Positions 1 through 10,106 are shown, counted from the stretch's first letter. The stretch is 64,000 bases of DNA from Streptomyces sp. NRRL S-31 (GCF_000718775.1 NZ_JOCB01000058.1:7970-71969); one strand, 5' to 3'. Numbers and translations are program-made. Notes: generated by a model not told the origin, from the letters alone.

Positions 1-246
1 CAGCGCTGGGACGGACGTACGGGAATCTTCCGGGAAGCGTGGGCGCGGCACCGGCCAGGCGCCCGGTGGGCCCGAGGTCCCCGGTCCGCGGTTTCCGGAA
101 GGGCCGTGCGTGATCCCGCAGGGATGTTCGGACAAGGGGCATCCGTGTCAGCGGGAGAGCGACACACCCGACCGCGTGGGTCGGAGAGGGAAGGTCCGGG
201 ACATCGGGTTCCGGAGCGTTAGAAGAGACAGGACTACTGAGTAGCC
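1..246 (+). promoter_or_regulatory. rpsJ upstream region / S10 operon leader
   Basis: No coding sequence is supported here. The stretch holds short hairpins, the clearest being CCGACC/GGTCGG at 168-184, and GTGTC/GACAC just before it. A weak AGGA lies about 12 nt before the rpsJ ATG. No convincing -35/-10 pair could be chosen. In related genomes a tuf gene lies upstream, so this is probably the tuf-rpsJ gap carrying the S10 operon promoter and leader; that is inference. Confidence 0.4.
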
Positions 247-555
247 ATGGCGGGACAGAAGATCCGCATCCGGCTCAAGGCCTACGACCACGAGGTCATC
301 GACTCCTCGGCGAAGAAGATCGTCGAGACGGTGACCCGCACTGGTGCGTCGGTCGCGGGCCCGGTGCCGCTGCCCACTGAGAAGAACGTGTACTGCGTCA
401 TCAAGTCGCCGCACAAGTACAAGGACTCGCGCGAGCACTTCGAGATGCGCACGCACAAGCGCCTGATCGACATCCTCGACCCGACCCCCAAGACCGTTGA
501 CTCTCTGATGCGACTCGACCTCCCGGCCGGTGTCGACATCGAGATCAAGCTCTGA
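247..555 (+). CDS. rpsJ: 30S ribosomal protein S10
   Basis: 102 residues, the usual bacterial S10 length, starting [19 protein letters not shown] and containing the conserved THKRLIDI stretch near residues 76-83. It sits in the 30S head and in other bacteria doubles as NusE, an antitermination partner of NusB. It is the first gene of an eleven-gene S10 operon that runs to rpsQ. The next gene, rplC, begins 16 nt downstream with its own ribosome binding site. Confidence 0.98.
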   Translation: MAGQKIRIRLKAYDHEVIDSSAKKIVETVTRTGASVAGPVPLPTEKNVYCVIKSPHKYKDSREHFEMRTHKRLIDILDPTPKTVDSLMRLDLPAGVDIEIKL

Positions 556-571
556 GGCTGGTGGGCTGAGA

Positions 572-1216
572 ATGGCTAAGCAGATCAAGGGCATCCTGGG
601 CGAGAAGCTCGGCATGACGCAGGTGTGGGACGAGAACAACCGTGTTGTTCCGGTCACCGTCGTCAAGGCCGGCCCCAACGTCGTCACCCAGGTCCGTACC
701 AACGACGTCGACGGCTACGAGTCGGTCCAGATCGCCTTCGGCGAGATCGACCCGCGCAAGGTGAACAAGCCCCTCAAGGGCCACTTCGCCAAGGCCGACG
801 TCACCCCGCGCCGTCACCTCGTCGAGATCCGTACCGCTGACGCCAGCGAGTACACCCTCGGCCAGGAGATCACCGCCGAGGTGTTCGAGGCCGGCGTGAA
901 GGTCGACGTCACCGGCAAGAGCAAGGGCAAGGGCTTCGCCGGTGTCATGAAGCGCCACAACTTCCGTGGCCTCGGCGCCGGACACGGCACCCAGCGCAAG
1001 CACCGCTCGCCCGGTTCCATCGGTGGCTGCGCCACCCCGGGCCGCGTGTTCAAGGGCCTCCGCATGGCGGGTCGCATGGGCAACGAGCGGGTCACCACCC
1101 AGAACCTGACCGTCCACGCCGTTGACGCGGAGAAGGGTCTGCTGCTCATCAAGGGCGCGGTTCCCGGTCCGAACGGCGGCCTCGTCCTGGTCCGCACCGC
1201 GGCCAAGGGGGCCTGA
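572..1216 (+). CDS. rplC: 50S ribosomal protein L3
   Basis: 214 residues from ATG at 572 ([17 protein letters not shown]). An in-frame start at 530 would overlap rpsJ and add 14 residues absent from L3 proteins, so it was not used. The central loop rich in Gly/His/Arg ([16 protein letters not shown], about residues 140-155) and MGNERVT near the C terminus identify L3, an early 50S assembly protein whose loop reaches the peptidyl transferase centre. Confidence 0.98.
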   Translation: MAKQIKGILGEKLGMTQVWDENNRVVPVTVVKAGPNVVTQVRTNDVDGYESVQIAFGEIDPRKVNKPLKGHFAKADVTPRRHLVEIRTADASEYTLGQEITAEVFEAGVKVDVTGKSKGKGFAGVMKRHNFRGLGAGHGTQRKHRSPGSIGGCATPGRVFKGLRMAGRMGNERVTTQNLTVHAVDAEKGLLLIKGAVPGPNGGLVLVRTAAKGA

Positions 1217-1224
1217 GGTAACCG

Positions 1225-1875
1225 ATGAGCACTGTTGACATCCTTTCGCCGGCGGGCGAGAAGGCCGGTTCCGTCGAGCTCCCCGCGGAGATCTTCGACG
1301 CCAAGGTCAGCGTTCCGCTGATCCACCAGGTCGTCGTCGCGCAGCTGGCCGCGGCCCGTCAGGGCACGCACAAGACCAAGACCCGCGGTGAAGTCCGTGG
1401 TGGTGGCAAGAAGCCGTACCGCCAGAAGGGCACCGGTCGCGCCCGTCAGGGTTCGACCCGCGCGCCGCAGTTCGCCGGTGGTGGCGTCGTGCACGGTCCC
1501 GTGCCGCGTGACTACTCGCAGCGCACCCCGAAGAAGATGAAGGCCGCCGCCCTGCGCGGTGCCCTCACCGACCGGGCGCGTCACAACCGCATCCACGTCG
1601 TCTCCGGCGTGGTCGAGGGTGCGGTCTCCACGAAGGCCGCGAAGAGCCTGTTCGGCAAGATCAGCGAGCGGAAGAACCTGCTCCTGGTCGTCGAGCGCGC
1701 CGACGAGGCCGCGTGGCTGTCCGCCCGCAACCTGCCCCAGGTCCACATCCTGGAGCCGGGCCAGCTGAACACGTACGACGTTCTCGTCTCGGACGACGTG
1801 GTCTTCACCCAGTCCGCGTTCGAGTCCTTCGTGTCCGGCCCGAAGGCCAATGACACCGAAGGGAGCGAGGCCTGA
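1225..1875 (+). CDS. rplD: 50S ribosomal protein L4
   Basis: 216 residues. The extended loop [16 protein letters not shown] (about residues 68-83) is the L4 tentacle that lines the nascent-peptide exit tunnel. The TGA at 1873-1875 overlaps the rplW ATG by one base, so translational coupling is likely. In gamma-proteobacteria L4 represses the S10 operon; whether it does so here cannot be told from sequence. Confidence 0.98.
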   Translation: MSTVDILSPAGEKAGSVELPAEIFDAKVSVPLIHQVVVAQLAAARQGTHKTKTRGEVRGGGKKPYRQKGTGRARQGSTRAPQFAGGGVVHGPVPRDYSQRTPKKMKAAALRGALTDRARHNRIHVVSGVVEGAVSTKAAKSLFGKISERKNLLLVVERADEAAWLSARNLPQVHILEPGQLNTYDVLVSDDVVFTQSAFESFVSGPKANDTEGSEA

Positions 1876-2294
1876 TGGCTATCCGTCACCCCGCTATCGC
1901 CTCGAAGGCCGCCAAGGCCGCCAAGGCCGCGCGCGTCGCCAAGGCGCGTCGCCACGCCACCGAGGGCAAGAACACCGTCGCGACCCCGCTGAGCAAGTCG
2001 TACACGGACCCCCGTGACGTCCTGCTGAAGCCGGTCGTCTCGGAGAAGAGCTACGCGCTCATCGACGAGAACAAGTACACGTTCATCGTCGACCCGAACG
2101 CCAACAAGACCCAGATCAAGCAGGCCGTCCAGGCGGTCTTCGACGTCAAGGTCACCGGGGTCAACACGATCAACCGCCAGGGCAAGCGCAAGCGCACGAA
2201 GACCGGCTTCGGTCAGCGTGCCGGCAGCAAGCGCGCGATCGTGACCCTCGCCGAGGGCGACCGTATCGACATCTTCGGCGGTCCGACCGCGTAA
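1875..2294 (+). CDS. rplW: 50S ribosomal protein L23 with Ala/Lys-rich N-terminal extension
   Basis: 139 residues, about 40 longer than typical L23. The first ~30 residues are Ala/Lys-rich ([19 protein letters not shown]), and the L23 domain begins at about residue 45 ([13 protein letters not shown]). L23 forms the exit-tunnel docking site for trigger factor and SRP. Similar extensions are known in Streptomyces L23. ATG overlaps the rplD stop as TGATG. Confidence 0.97.
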   Translation: MAIRHPAIASKAAKAAKAARVAKARRHATEGKNTVATPLSKSYTDPRDVLLKPVVSEKSYALIDENKYTFIVDPNANKTQIKQAVQAVFDVKVTGVNTINRQGKRKRTKTGFGQRAGSKRAIVTLAEGDRIDIFGGPTA

Positions 2295-2332
2295 GCGGGT
2301 CGGATCGTCCGATATCGGACGAGGACTGAGAA

Positions 2333-3169
2333 ATGGGAATCCGCAAGTACAAGCCGACTACGCCGGGCCGTCGTGGCGCCAGCGTCGCCGACTTCGTCGA
2401 GGTCACGCGGTCCACGCCGGAGAAGTCGCTGGTCCGTCCCCTGCACAGCAAGGGCGGCCGTAACAACGCCGGTCGTGTGACCGTTCGCCACCAGGGTGGC
2501 GGACACAAGCGCGCCTACCGTGTGATCGACTTCCGTCGTCACGACAAGGACGGCGTGCCGGCGAAGGTCGCGCACATCGAGTACGACCCCAACCGCACCG
2601 CGCGCATCGCGCTGCTGCACTACGCCGACGGCGAGAAGCGCTACATCCTCGCCCCGCGCAACCTCCAGCAGGGCGACCGCGTCGAGAACGGTCCCGGGGC
2701 CGACATCAAGCCGGGCAACAACCTGGCCCTCCGCAACATCCCGGTCGGTACCACGGTCCACGCGATCGAGCTCCGTCCCGGTGGCGGTGCCAAGTTCGCC
2801 CGTTCCGCGGGTGCCTCGGTGCAGCTGCTCGCCCGTGAGGGCGCCATGGCGACCCTCCGTATGCCGTCCGGCGAGATCCGCATGGTGGACGCGCGCTGCC
2901 GCGCCACCATCGGCGAGGTCGGCAACGCCGAGCAGAGCAACATCAACTGGGGCAAGGCCGGCCGCAAGCGGTGGCTGGGCGTCCGCCCGACCGTCCGTGG
3001 TGTCGTGATGAACCCGGTCGACCACCCGCACGGTGGTGGTGAGGGCCGGACCTCCGGTGGTCGCCACCCTGTGTCCCCGTGGGGCAAGAAGGAAGGCCGT
3101 ACTCGTTCGCCCAAGAAGGCGTCGAACAAGTACATCGTCCGCCGCCGCAAGACGAACAAGAAGCGCTAA
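2333..3169 (+). CDS. rplB: 50S ribosomal protein L2
   Basis: 278 residues. The motif [14 protein letters not shown] at about residues 226-239 carries the universally conserved His close to the peptidyl transferase centre. L2 is needed for subunit association. An AGGACTGAG ribosome binding region precedes the ATG. It lies 38 nt after rplW and 12 nt before rpsS. Confidence 0.98.
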   Translation: MGIRKYKPTTPGRRGASVADFVEVTRSTPEKSLVRPLHSKGGRNNAGRVTVRHQGGGHKRAYRVIDFRRHDKDGVPAKVAHIEYDPNRTARIALLHYADGEKRYILAPRNLQQGDRVENGPGADIKPGNNLALRNIPVGTTVHAIELRPGGGAKFARSAGASVQLLAREGAMATLRMPSGEIRMVDARCRATIGEVGNAEQSNINWGKAGRKRWLGVRPTVRGVVMNPVDHPHGGGEGRTSGGRHPVSPWGKKEGRTRSPKKASNKYIVRRRKTNKKR

Positions 3170-3181
3170 GGACGGGTTGAG

Positions 3182-3463
3182 ATGCCGCGTAGCCTGAAGA
3201 AGGGGCCCTTCGTCGACGACCACCTGATCAAGAAGGTGGATGTCCAGAACGAAGCCGGCACCAAGAACGTCATCAAGACCTGGTCCCGTCGCTCGATGAT
3301 CGTCCCGGCCATGCTGGGCCACACGATCGCGGTGCACAACGGCAAGACCCACATCCCGGTGTTCGTCACCGAGTCGATGGTCGGCCACAAGCTCGGCGAG
3401 TTCTCGCCGACCCGCACCTTCCGCGGCCACGTCAAGGACGACCGGAAGTCGAAGCGCCGCTAG
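3182..3463 (+). CDS. rpsS: 30S ribosomal protein S19
   Basis: 93 residues, normal length, starting [15 protein letters not shown]. It contains the conserved core [20 protein letters not shown]. It binds 16S rRNA in the 30S head next to S13. It is part of the S10 operon. Confidence 0.98.
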   Translation: MPRSLKKGPFVDDHLIKKVDVQNEAGTKNVIKTWSRRSMIVPAMLGHTIAVHNGKTHIPVFVTESMVGHKLGEFSPTRTFRGHVKDDRKSKRR

Positions 3464-3507
3464 TAGCGGATCGCATTCAGACACGTAAGTAACTGAGAGG
3501 GACAACC

Positions 3508-3855
3508 ATGGAAGCCAGGGCCCAGGCGCGGTACATCCGCGTCACGCCCATGAAGGCCCGCCGCGTGGTGGACCTTATCCGTGGCATGGACGCCACGGAG
3601 GCTCAGGCTGTTCTGCGATTCGCTCCGCAGGCAGCCTCCGTGCCGGTCGGCAAGGTGCTCGACAGCGCCATCGCCAACGCCGCGCACAACTACGACCACA
3701 CCGACGCCGACAGCCTCTTCATCTCCGAGGCCTACGTCGACGAGGGCCCGACCCTGAAGCGGTTCCGTCCGCGCGCCCAGGGCCGTGCCTACCGGATCCG
3801 CAAGCGGACCAGCCACATCACCGTGGTCGTCAGCAGCAAGGAAGGAACCCGGTAA
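3508..3855 (+). CDS. rplV: 50S ribosomal protein L22
   Basis: 115 residues. The loop around [20 protein letters not shown] (about residues 80-99) is the L22 beta-hairpin that reaches into the exit tunnel. A GAGAGGGA ribosome binding site stands before the ATG. The TAA stop overlaps the rpsC ATG by one base (TAATG), which suggests coupled translation. Confidence 0.98.
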   Translation: MEARAQARYIRVTPMKARRVVDLIRGMDATEAQAVLRFAPQAASVPVGKVLDSAIANAAHNYDHTDADSLFISEAYVDEGPTLKRFRPRAQGRAYRIRKRTSHITVVVSSKEGTR

Positions 3856-4676
3856 TGGGCCAGAAGGTTAACCCGCATGGGTTCCGGCTCGGTGTCACCA
3901 CGGACTTCAAGTCCCGGTGGTACGCCGACAAGCTGTACAAGGACTACGTCAAGGAAGACGTCGCCATCCGTCGGATGATGACGTCCGGCATGGAGCGCGC
4001 CGGCATCTCGAAGGTGGAGATCGAGCGCACCCGTGACCGCGTGCGTGTGGACATCCACACCGCTCGTCCCGGCATCGTGATCGGCCGCCGTGGCGCCGAG
4101 GCCGACCGCATCCGCGGTGACCTCGAGAAGCTCACGGGCAAGCAGGTCCAGCTGAACATCCTCGAGGTCAAGAACCCCGAGACCGACGCTCAGCTGGTGG
4201 CCCAGGCCGTCGCCGAGCAGCTCTCCTCCCGCGTCTCCTTCCGCCGTGCCATGCGCAAGAGCATGCAGTCGGCGATGAAGGCCGGCGCCAAGGGCATCAA
4301 GATCCAGTGCGGTGGCCGCCTCGGTGGCGCCGAGATGTCCCGCTCGGAGTTCTACCGCGAGGGCCGCGTGCCCCTGCACACGCTCCGCGCGAACGTGGAC
4401 TACGGCTTCTTCGAGGCCAAGACGACCTTCGGCCGCATCGGTGTGAAGGTCTGGATCTACAAGGGCGACGTCAAGAACATCGCCGAGGTCCGCGCCGAGA
4501 ACGCTGCCGCCCGTGCGGGTAACCGCCCGGCGCGCGGTGGTGCCGACCGCCCGGCCCGTGGTGGCCGCGGTGGCGAGCGGCGCGGTCGCAAGCCGCAGCA
4601 GGCTGCCGGTGCCGAGGCCCCCAAGGCCGAGGCCCCCGCCGCCGCTCCGGCTGAGAGCACCGGAACGGAGGCCTGA
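3855..4676 (+). CDS. rpsC: 30S ribosomal protein S3 with basic/Ala-Pro tail
   Basis: 273 residues. The KH domain motif [18 protein letters not shown] (about residues 76-93) and the conserved VKVWIYKGD end the S3 core near residue 210. After that come about 60 residues, first Arg/Gly-rich (RPARGG repeated) and then Ala/Pro/Glu-rich, a tail seen in Streptomyces S3. S3 sits at the mRNA entry site of the 30S. Confidence 0.98.
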   Translation: MGQKVNPHGFRLGVTTDFKSRWYADKLYKDYVKEDVAIRRMMTSGMERAGISKVEIERTRDRVRVDIHTARPGIVIGRRGAEADRIRGDLEKLTGKQVQLNILEVKNPETDAQLVAQAVAEQLSSRVSFRRAMRKSMQSAMKAGAKGIKIQCGGRLGGAEMSRSEFYREGRVPLHTLRANVDYGFFEAKTTFGRIGVKVWIYKGDVKNIAEVRAENAAARAGNRPARGGADRPARGGRGGERRGRKPQQAAGAEAPKAEAPAAAPAESTGTEA

Positions 4677-4681
4677 CCGTC

Positions 4682-5101
4682 ATGCTGATCCCCCGTAGGG
4701 TCAAGCACCGCAAGCAGCACCACCCGAAGCGCAGCGGTATGTCCAAGGGTGGGACGCAGGTTGCGTTCGGCGAGTACGGCATCCAGGCGCTGACCCCGGC
4801 CTACGTCACGAACCGCCAGATCGAGGCGGCTCGTATCGCGATGACCCGTCACATCAAGCGTGGCGGCAAGGTCTGGATCAACATCTACCCGGACCGTCCC
4901 CTCACCAAGAAGCCCGCCGAGACCCGCATGGGTTCCGGTAAGGGTTCGCCGGAGTGGTGGATCGCCAACGTCAAGCCCGGACGTGTGATGTTCGAGCTGT
5001 CGTACCCCAACGAGAAGATCGCCCGTGAGGCGCTGACCCGTGCGGCCCACAAGCTGCCGATGAAGTGCCGGATCGTCAAGCGCGAGGCAGGTGAAGCGTG
5101 A
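4682..5101 (+). CDS. rplP: 50S ribosomal protein L16
   Basis: 139 residues, starting [19 protein letters not shown], the typical L16 N terminus. It holds the [17 protein letters not shown] region near residues 82-98. L16 organises the A-site region of the 50S. The TGA shares its last base with the rpmC ATG (TGATG). Confidence 0.98.
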   Translation: MLIPRRVKHRKQHHPKRSGMSKGGTQVAFGEYGIQALTPAYVTNRQIEAARIAMTRHIKRGGKVWINIYPDRPLTKKPAETRMGSGKGSPEWWIANVKPGRVMFELSYPNEKIAREALTRAAHKLPMKCRIVKREAGEA

Positions 5102-5325
5102 TGTCGGCCGGTACCAAGGCGTCCGAGCTGCGCGAGCTGGGCAACGAGGAGCTTCTGAACAAGCTCCGCGAGGCCAAGGAAGAGCTGTTCAACCTCCGCT
5201 TCCAGGCGGCGACGGGTCAGCTCGAGAACCACGGCCGGCTGAAGGCCGTCCGTAAGGACATCGCGCGGATCTACACCCTGATGCGTGAGCGCGAGCTGGG
5301 CATCGAGACGGTGGAGAGCGCCTGA
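5101..5325 (+). CDS. rpmC: 50S ribosomal protein L29
   Basis: 74 residues from ATG 5101 ([18 protein letters not shown]). A GTG directly upstream would add one Met; the ATG overlapping the rplP stop is preferred because the same one-base coupling recurs along this operon. It has the two-helix L29 fold with the conserved [20 protein letters not shown]. It lies near the tunnel exit beside L23. Confidence 0.96.
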   Translation: MSAGTKASELRELGNEELLNKLREAKEELFNLRFQAATGQLENHGRLKAVRKDIARIYTLMRERELGIETVESA

Positions 5326-5609
5326 TGAGCGAGAGCAACGTGACTGAGAACACCGAAGCCCGTGGCTTCCGTAAGACCCGTGAGGGTCTGGTCGTCAGCG
5401 ACAAGATGGACAAGACCGTCGTCGTCGCTGTCGAGGACCGTGTGAAGCACGCGCTGTACGGCAAGGTCATCCGCCGTACGAACAAGCTCAAGGCCCACGA
5501 CGAGCAGAACGCCGCGGGTGTCGGCGACCGCGTCCTCCTCATGGAGACCCGGCCGCTGTCCGCGACGAAGCGCTGGCGCGTCGTCGAGATCCTCGAGAAG
5601 GCCAAGTAA
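5325..5609 (+). CDS. rpsQ: 30S ribosomal protein S17
   Basis: 94 residues; the OB-fold core starts near residue 18 ([16 protein letters not shown]) after a short acidic N-terminal extension. It overlaps the rpmC stop by one base. It is the last gene of the S10 operon block: two stem-loops and 101 non-coding bases separate it from rplN. Confidence 0.97.
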   Translation: MSESNVTENTEARGFRKTREGLVVSDKMDKTVVVAVEDRVKHALYGKVIRRTNKLKAHDEQNAAGVGDRVLLMETRPLSATKRWRVVEILEKAK

Positions 5610-5612
5610 TTT

Positions 5613-5634
5613 CCTGCGGGACCAACCCCGCAGG
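5613..5634 (+). terminator. stem-loop directly after rpsQ
   Basis: Perfect 8-bp inverted repeat CCTGCGGG/CCCGCAGG with a 6-nt loop, starting 4 nt after the rpsQ stop. No T-tract follows, so it may be an attenuator, a processing site or a factor-dependent terminator and not a classic intrinsic terminator. It marks the end of the S10 block. Confidence 0.55.
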
Positions 5635-5650
5635 TCAGTTCCGCCAGGCT

Positions 5651-5682
5651 CGGCAGGGGTCCTCGCTCTGAGGCCCCTGCCG
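5651..5682 (+). terminator. second stem-loop in the rpsQ-rplN gap
   Basis: Nine-bp stem CGGCAGGGG/CCCCTGCCG, then a bulged T and four further pairs CCTC/GAGG, around a 5-nt loop. It stands 28 nt before the GTG of rplN. With the preceding hairpin it could end S10 operon transcripts or form the spc-operon leader; no T-run follows. Confidence 0.55.
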
Positions 5683-5710
5683 GGAACCGGCAGACGATCA
5701 GGAGATAGAC

Positions 5711-6079
5711 GTGATCCAGCAGGAGTCGCGACTGCGTGTCGCCGACAACACTGGTGCGAAGGAGATCCTTTGCATCCGTGTGCTCGGTGGCTCCGGTCGC
5801 CGCTACGCGGGCATCGGTGACGTCATCGTCGCCACCGTCAAGGACGCGATCCCCGGTGGCAACGTGAAGAAGGGTGACGTCGTCAAGGCGGTCATCGTTC
5901 GCACCGTCAAGGAGCGCCGCCGTCCGGACGGCTCGTACATCCGCTTCGACGAGAACGCCGCCGTCATTCTGAAGAACGACGGCGACCCTCGCGGCACCCG
6001 CATCTTCGGCCCGGTCGGCCGTGAGCTGCGCGAGAAGAAGTTCATGAAGATCATCTCGCTCGCGCCGGAGGTGCTGTAA
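5711..6079 (+). CDS. rplN: 50S ribosomal protein L14
   Basis: 122 residues, the standard length, starting at GTG ([18 protein letters not shown]) with AGGAG upstream. The signature region [14 protein letters not shown] follows. L14 binds 23S rRNA at the subunit interface. It is the first gene of the spc-type block. Confidence 0.98.
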   Translation: MIQQESRLRVADNTGAKEILCIRVLGGSGRRYAGIGDVIVATVKDAIPGGNVKKGDVVKAVIVRTVKERRRPDGSYIRFDENAAVILKNDGDPRGTRIFGPVGRELREKKFMKIISLAPEVL

Positions 6080-6081
6080 GC

Positions 6082-6405
6082 ATGAAGATCAAGAAGGGCG
6101 ACCTGGTCCAGGTCATCACCGGTAAGGACAAGGGCAAGCAGGGCAAGGTCATTGCCGCTTACCCGCGCGAGGAGCGTGTCCTGGTCGAGGGTGTCAACCG
6201 GGTCAAGAAGCACACCAAGGCCGGCCCGACCGCCAGCGGTTCCCAGGCCGGCGGCATCGTCACGACCGAGGCGCCGGTCCACGTCTCCAACGTCCAGCTG
6301 GTCGTTGAGAAGGACGGTCAGAAGGTCGTCACGCGTGTCGGTTACCGCTTCGACGACGAAGGCAACAAGATCCGCGTTGCCAAGCGGACGGGTGAGGACA
6401 TCTGA
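6082..6405 (+). CDS. rplX: 50S ribosomal protein L24
   Basis: 107 residues with an N-terminal KOW motif ([20 protein letters not shown], residues 4-23). L24 initiates 50S assembly by binding the 5' domain of 23S rRNA. Two bases separate it from rplN, and its TGA overlaps the rplE ATG (TGATG). Confidence 0.98.
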   Translation: MKIKKGDLVQVITGKDKGKQGKVIAAYPREERVLVEGVNRVKKHTKAGPTASGSQAGGIVTTEAPVHVSNVQLVVEKDGQKVVTRVGYRFDDEGNKIRVAKRTGEDI

Positions 6406-6962
6406 TGGCTACCACCACCGCTCCGCGTCTGAAGCAGAAGTACCGCGAGGAGATCGCGGGCAAGCTGCGTGACGAGTTCAAGTACGAGAACGTCATGCAG
6501 GTTCCCGGCCTCGTCAAGATCGTGGTCAACATGGGTGTCGGCGACGCCGCCCGTGACTCGAAGCTGATCGAGGGCGCGATCCGCGACCTGACCACCATCA
6601 CCGGTCAGAAGCCGGCCGTCACCAAGGCCCGCAAGTCCATCGCGCAGTTCAAGCTGCGTGAGGGTCAGCCGATCGGTGCCCACGTCACGCTCCGTGGCGA
6701 CCGCATGTGGGAGTTCCTGGACCGCACCCTGTCGCTCGCGCTCCCGCGCATCCGCGACTTCCGCGGCCTGTCCCCCAAGCAGTTCGACGGCCGTGGCAAC
6801 TACACCTTCGGTCTCACGGAGCAGGTCATGTTCCACGAGATCGACCAGGACAAGATCGACCGCGTCCGGGGTATGGACATCACCGTGGTCACCACGGCGA
6901 CCAACGACGCTGAGGGCCGCGCGCTCCTTCGTCACCTCGGCTTCCCGTTCAAGGAGGCGTGA
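6405..6962 (+). CDS. rplE: 50S ribosomal protein L5
   Basis: 185 residues. The block [16 protein letters not shown] and the later [19 protein letters not shown] match L5, the 5S rRNA-binding protein of the central protuberance. It is coupled to rplX by a one-base overlap. Confidence 0.98.
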   Translation: MATTTAPRLKQKYREEIAGKLRDEFKYENVMQVPGLVKIVVNMGVGDAARDSKLIEGAIRDLTTITGQKPAVTKARKSIAQFKLREGQPIGAHVTLRGDRMWEFLDRTLSLALPRIRDFRGLSPKQFDGRGNYTFGLTEQVMFHEIDQDKIDRVRGMDITVVTTATNDAEGRALLRHLGFPFKEA

Positions 6963-6967
6963 GCGAG

Positions 6968-7153
6968 ATGGCGAAGAAGGCTCTGATCGCTAAGGCTGCT
7001 CGCAAGCCCAAGTTCGGGGTGCGTGGCTACACGCGCTGCCAGCGCTGCGGCCGTCCGCACTCCGTGTACCGCAAGTTCGGCCTGTGCCGCGTGTGCCTTC
7101 GTGAGATGGCTCACCGTGGCGAGCTGCCGGGCGTGACCAAGAGCTCCTGGTAA
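6968..7153 (+). CDS. rpsN: 30S ribosomal protein S14, zinc-binding type
   Basis: 61 residues from ATG 6968 ([16 protein letters not shown]); a GTG nine bases upstream would overlap rplE. It carries two CxxC pairs, Cys24/Cys27 (CQRC) and Cys40/Cys43 (CRVC), so it is the short zinc-ribbon S14 (also called RpsZ or S14 type Z). Streptomycetes often hold a zinc-free paralogue elsewhere under Zur control; that is general knowledge, not seen here. Confidence 0.97.
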   Translation: MAKKALIAKAARKPKFGVRGYTRCQRCGRPHSVYRKFGLCRVCLREMAHRGELPGVTKSSW

Positions 7154-7362
7154 TCCCGCACTTCAGGGATTCCGGAAGCTCTCGGTAAGCATCTGGTCGG
7201 CAGAGGCCCTCCCTCGCATGCCTTAGGCTTGTGGGGTTGGGCGTCTGCCGCCCGTACGACTTACTACGCCGTAGGTCCACCGCGCCGCACCCGTCCCGTC
7301 TCGGATCGGGGAGAGGGATGGCGCACCAGGAAACCCCGGCGAGAGAGGCCGAAGGCCAATTC

Positions 7363-7761
7363 ATGACCATGACTGATCCGATCGCAGACATGCTTACGCG
7401 TCTGCGGAACGCGAACTCGGCATACCACGACTCCGTGACGATGCCGGCATCGAAGATCAAGTCGCACATCGCGGAGATCCTCCAGCAGGAGGGCTTCATC
7501 ACGGGCTGGAAGGTCGAGGACGCCGAGGTCGGCAAGAACCTCGTCCTCGAGCTGAAGTTCGGCCCGAACCGTGAGCGCTCCATCGCGGGCATCAAGCGGA
7601 TCTCCAAGCCCGGTCTCCGGGTGTACGCGAAGTCCACCAACCTGCCGAAGGTGCTGGGCGGCCTCGGCGTGGCGATCATCTCCACGTCGCACGGGCTCCT
7701 CACCGACAAGCAGGCCGGCAAGAAGGGCGTGGGTGGGGAAGTCCTCGCCTACGTCTGGTAG
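7363..7761 (+). CDS. rpsH: 30S ribosomal protein S8
   Basis: 132 residues from ATG 7363 ([18 protein letters not shown]). The C terminus [26 protein letters not shown] is S8-typical. S8 is a primary 16S rRNA binder, and in E. coli it represses the spc operon. A 209-nt gap from rpsN, the largest within the spc block, holds only weak hairpins such as GGGCG/CGCCC near 7238-7252, and no clear promoter. Confidence 0.98.
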   Translation: MTMTDPIADMLTRLRNANSAYHDSVTMPASKIKSHIAEILQQEGFITGWKVEDAEVGKNLVLELKFGPNRERSIAGIKRISKPGLRVYAKSTNLPKVLGGLGVAIISTSHGLLTDKQAGKKGVGGEVLAYVW

Positions 7762-7785
7762 CAGAAGGGAACGGAGGAAACAGCT

Positions 7786-8325
7786 ATGTCGCGTATCGGC
7801 AAGCTCCCCATCGCGGTTCCCGCCGGCGTGGACGTCACCATCGACGGCCGTACGGTCTCGGTCAAGGGCCCCAAGGGCTCGTTGACCCACACCGTCGTGG
7901 CGCCGATCGAGATCGCCAAGGGTGAGGACGGCGTGCTGAGCGTCACCCGCCCCAACGACGAGCGTCAGAGCAAGGCCCTGCACGGCCTCTCCCGCACGCT
8001 GGTGGCGAACATGATCACCGGCGTGACCCAGGGTTACGTGAAGAAGCTCGAGATCAGCGGTGTCGGTTACCGAGTGACCGCCAAGGGCTCGAACCTGGAG
8101 TTCGCTCTCGGTTACAGCCACCCGATCCTCGTCGAGGCCCCCGAGGGCATCACCTTCAAGGTGGAGTCCCCGACCCGTTTCTCGGTCGAGGGCATCGACA
8201 AGCAGAAGGTCGGCGAGGTTGCGGCCAACATCCGCAAGCTGCGCAAGCCCGACCCGTACAAGGCCAAGGGTGTCAAGTACGAGGGCGAAGTCATCCGCCG
8301 CAAGGTCGGAAAGGCGGGTAAGTAA
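7786..8325 (+). CDS. rplF: 50S ribosomal protein L6
   Basis: 179 residues with the two repeated L6 domains and the C-terminal signature region [20 protein letters not shown]6 lies at the base of the L7/L12 stalk near the sarcin-ricin loop. A GGAGG ribosome binding site precedes the ATG. Confidence 0.98.
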   Translation: MSRIGKLPIAVPAGVDVTIDGRTVSVKGPKGSLTHTVVAPIEIAKGEDGVLSVTRPNDERQSKALHGLSRTLVANMITGVTQGYVKKLEISGVGYRVTAKGSNLEFALGYSHPILVEAPEGITFKVESPTRFSVEGIDKQKVGEVAANIRKLRKPDPYKAKGVKYEGEVIRRKVGKAGK

Positions 8326-8328
8326 GCC

Positions 8329-8712
8329 ATGGCATACGGGCAGAAGATCCTCAAGGGCGACGCCTACAAGCGCGCCGCGATCAAGCGCCGTCACATCCGG
8401 ATCCGCAAGAACCTTTCCGGTACGGCGGAGCGCCCCCGTCTGGTCGTGACCCGCTCCAACCGCCACATCGTGGCGCAGGTGATCGACGACCTGAAGGGCC
8501 ACACCCTGGCGTCGGCGTCCACTCTGGACAGCTCGATCCGCGGTGGCGAGGGCGACAAGTCCGCGCAGGCCAAGCAGGTCGGCGCCCTGGTCGCCGAGCG
8601 CGCCAAGGCCGCCGGTGTCGAGGCCGTCGTGTTCGACCGTGGTGGTAACCAGTACGCCGGGCGCATCGCCGCCCTGGCGGACGCCGCCCGCGAGGCCGGG
8701 CTCAAGTTCTGA
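8329..8712 (+). CDS. rplR: 50S ribosomal protein L18
   Basis: 127 residues. [19 protein letters not shown] near residues 23-41 and the C-terminal [24 protein letters not shown] identify L18, which with L5 binds 5S rRNA. It starts 3 nt after the rplF stop. Confidence 0.98.
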   Translation: MAYGQKILKGDAYKRAAIKRRHIRIRKNLSGTAERPRLVVTRSNRHIVAQVIDDLKGHTLASASTLDSSIRGGEGDKSAQAKQVGALVAERAKAAGVEAVVFDRGGNQYAGRIAALADAAREAGLKF

Positions 8713-8753
8713 GCCGGTTCCGTAGCTAGCGGAAACAGAGAGAGGTAATTCCA

Positions 8754-9359
8754 ATGGCTGGACCCCAGCGCCGCGGTGGCGGTGCCGGTGGCGGCGAGCG
8801 GCGGGACCGGAAGGGCCGTGACGGCGGCGCTGCTGCCGCCGAGAAGACCGCGTACGTTGAGCGCGTTGTCGCGATCAACCGCGTCGCCAAGGTTGTGAAG
8901 GGTGGTCGTCGCTTCAGCTTCACCGCGCTGGTCGTGGTGGGCGACGGTGACGGCACCGTGGGTGTCGGTTACGGCAAGGCCAAGGAGGTGCCGGCCGCCA
9001 TCGCCAAGGGCGTTGAGGAGGCCAAGAAGCACTTCTTCAAGGTCCCCCGTATCCAGGGCACCATCCCGCACCCCATCCAGGGTGAGAAGGCTGCCGGCGT
9101 CGTGCTGCTCAAGCCCGCGTCCCCGGGTACCGGTGTTATCGCCGGTGGTCCGGTGCGCGCCGTGCTCGAGTGCGCCGGCATCCACGACGTGCTGTCGAAG
9201 TCGCTCGGCTCCGACAACGCGATCAACATCGTGCACGCGACCGTGGAGGCCCTGAAGGGTCTCCAGCGTCCCGAGGAGATCGCGGCCCGCCGTGGTCTGC
9301 CGCTCGAGGACGTCGCCCCCGCGGCTCTGCTGCGTGCTCGTGCCGGGGCGGGTGCGTGA
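8754..9359 (+). CDS. rpsE: 30S ribosomal protein S5
   Basis: 201 residues. A Gly/Arg-rich extension (about residues 1-35) precedes the double-stranded RNA-binding region ([19 protein letters not shown]) and the C-terminal domain. S5 helps form the mRNA entry tunnel and affects accuracy. The final TGA overlaps the rpmD ATG (TGATG). Confidence 0.98.
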   Translation: MAGPQRRGGGAGGGERRDRKGRDGGAAAAEKTAYVERVVAINRVAKVVKGGRRFSFTALVVVGDGDGTVGVGYGKAKEVPAAIAKGVEEAKKHFFKVPRIQGTIPHPIQGEKAAGVVLLKPASPGTGVIAGGPVRAVLECAGIHDVLSKSLGSDNAINIVHATVEALKGLQRPEEIAARRGLPLEDVAPAALLRARAGAGA

Positions 9360-9541
9360 TGGCTCAGCTGAAGATCACGCAGGTCAAGTCCTACATCGGC
9401 AGCAAGCAGAACCACCGTGACACCCTGCGTTCCCTTGGTCTCAAGGGCATCAACACGCAGGTCGTCAAGGAGGACCGCCCCGAGTTCCGCGGAATGGTGC
9501 ACACCGTCCGCCACCTCGTGACGGTCGAGGAGGTCGACTGA
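9359..9541 (+). CDS. rpmD: 50S ribosomal protein L30
   Basis: 60 residues, [20 protein letters not shown] onward, standard L30 size with the [16 protein letters not shown] core. Translation is probably coupled to rpsE through the one-base overlap. rplO starts two bases after its stop. Confidence 0.97.
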   Translation: MAQLKITQVKSYIGSKQNHRDTLRSLGLKGINTQVVKEDRPEFRGMVHTVRHLVTVEEVD

Positions 9542-9543
9542 TC

Positions 9544-9999
9544 ATGGCGGAGCAGAACCCGCTCAAGATCCACAACCTCCGTCCCGCCCCCGGCGCCAAG
9601 ACCGCCAAGACCCGTGTCGGTCGTGGTGAGGCGTCGAAGGGTAAGACGGCCGGTCGTGGTACCAAGGGCACGAAGGCCCGTTACCAGGTTCCGGAGCGCT
9701 TCGAGGGTGGCCAGATGCCGCTCCACATGCGCCTCCCGAAGCTGAAGGGCTTCAAGAACCCGTTCAAGACCGAGTACCAGGTCGTGAACCTCGACAAGCT
9801 GGCCGCGCTCTACCCCGAGGGTGGCGAGGTCACGGTCGAGGGTCTGGTGGCCAAGGGTGCCGTTCGCAAGAACAGCCTCGTCAAGGTCCTCGGCCAGGGC
9901 GAGGTCTCCGTGGCGCTCCAGGTGACGGTCGACGCCGTCTCCGGGTCCGCCAAGGAGAAGATCACCGCCGCCGGCGGTACGGTCACCGAGCTCGTCTGA
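9544..9999 (+). CDS. rplO: 50S ribosomal protein L15
   Basis: 151 residues with the basic Gly-rich N-terminal arm ([20 protein letters not shown]) and the core [15 protein letters not shown]. It is a late 50S assembly protein. It is the last gene before a 17-pair hairpin that divides it from secY. Confidence 0.98.
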   Translation: MAEQNPLKIHNLRPAPGAKTAKTRVGRGEASKGKTAGRGTKGTKARYQVPERFEGGQMPLHMRLPKLKGFKNPFKTEYQVVNLDKLAALYPEGGEVTVEGLVAKGAVRKNSLVKVLGQGEVSVALQVTVDAVSGSAKEKITAAGGTVTELV

Positions 10000-10034
10000 G
10001 TCTTTCGGACGAAGCGTCGATGACGTAGACGAAC

Positions 10035-10073
10035 CCGACCGGGGATACCTCACAATGAGGTATCCCCGGTTGG
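10035..10073 (+). terminator. 17-pair stem-loop between rplO and secY
   Basis: Fourteen perfect pairs ACCGGGGATACCTC/GAGGTATCCCCGGT at 10038-10070 with loop ACAAT, extended by one G-T and two G-C pairs. It starts 35 nt after the rplO stop. Downstream bases TGGTCGTTCC are only partly T-rich. This is the strongest stem in the ribosomal cluster and very likely ends or attenuates the spc-block transcript ahead of secY. Confidence 0.8.
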
Positions 10074-10100
10074 TCGTTCCTAGGGGGGCAGTGTCGCCGG

Positions 10101-10106
10101 TAAGGT
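10101..10106 (+). promoter_or_regulatory. candidate -10 box for secY-adk
   Basis: TAAGGT fits the Streptomyces TANNNT -10 consensus and lies 84 nt before the secY GTG, just after the large hairpin. No good -35 hexamer is seen at 17-18 nt, so this is a weak call resting mainly on context. Confidence 0.3.

Noticed and set aside
530..571. Earlier in-frame start for rplC
   Set aside because: It overlaps rpsJ and adds residues not found in L3; ATG 572 gives the normal length.
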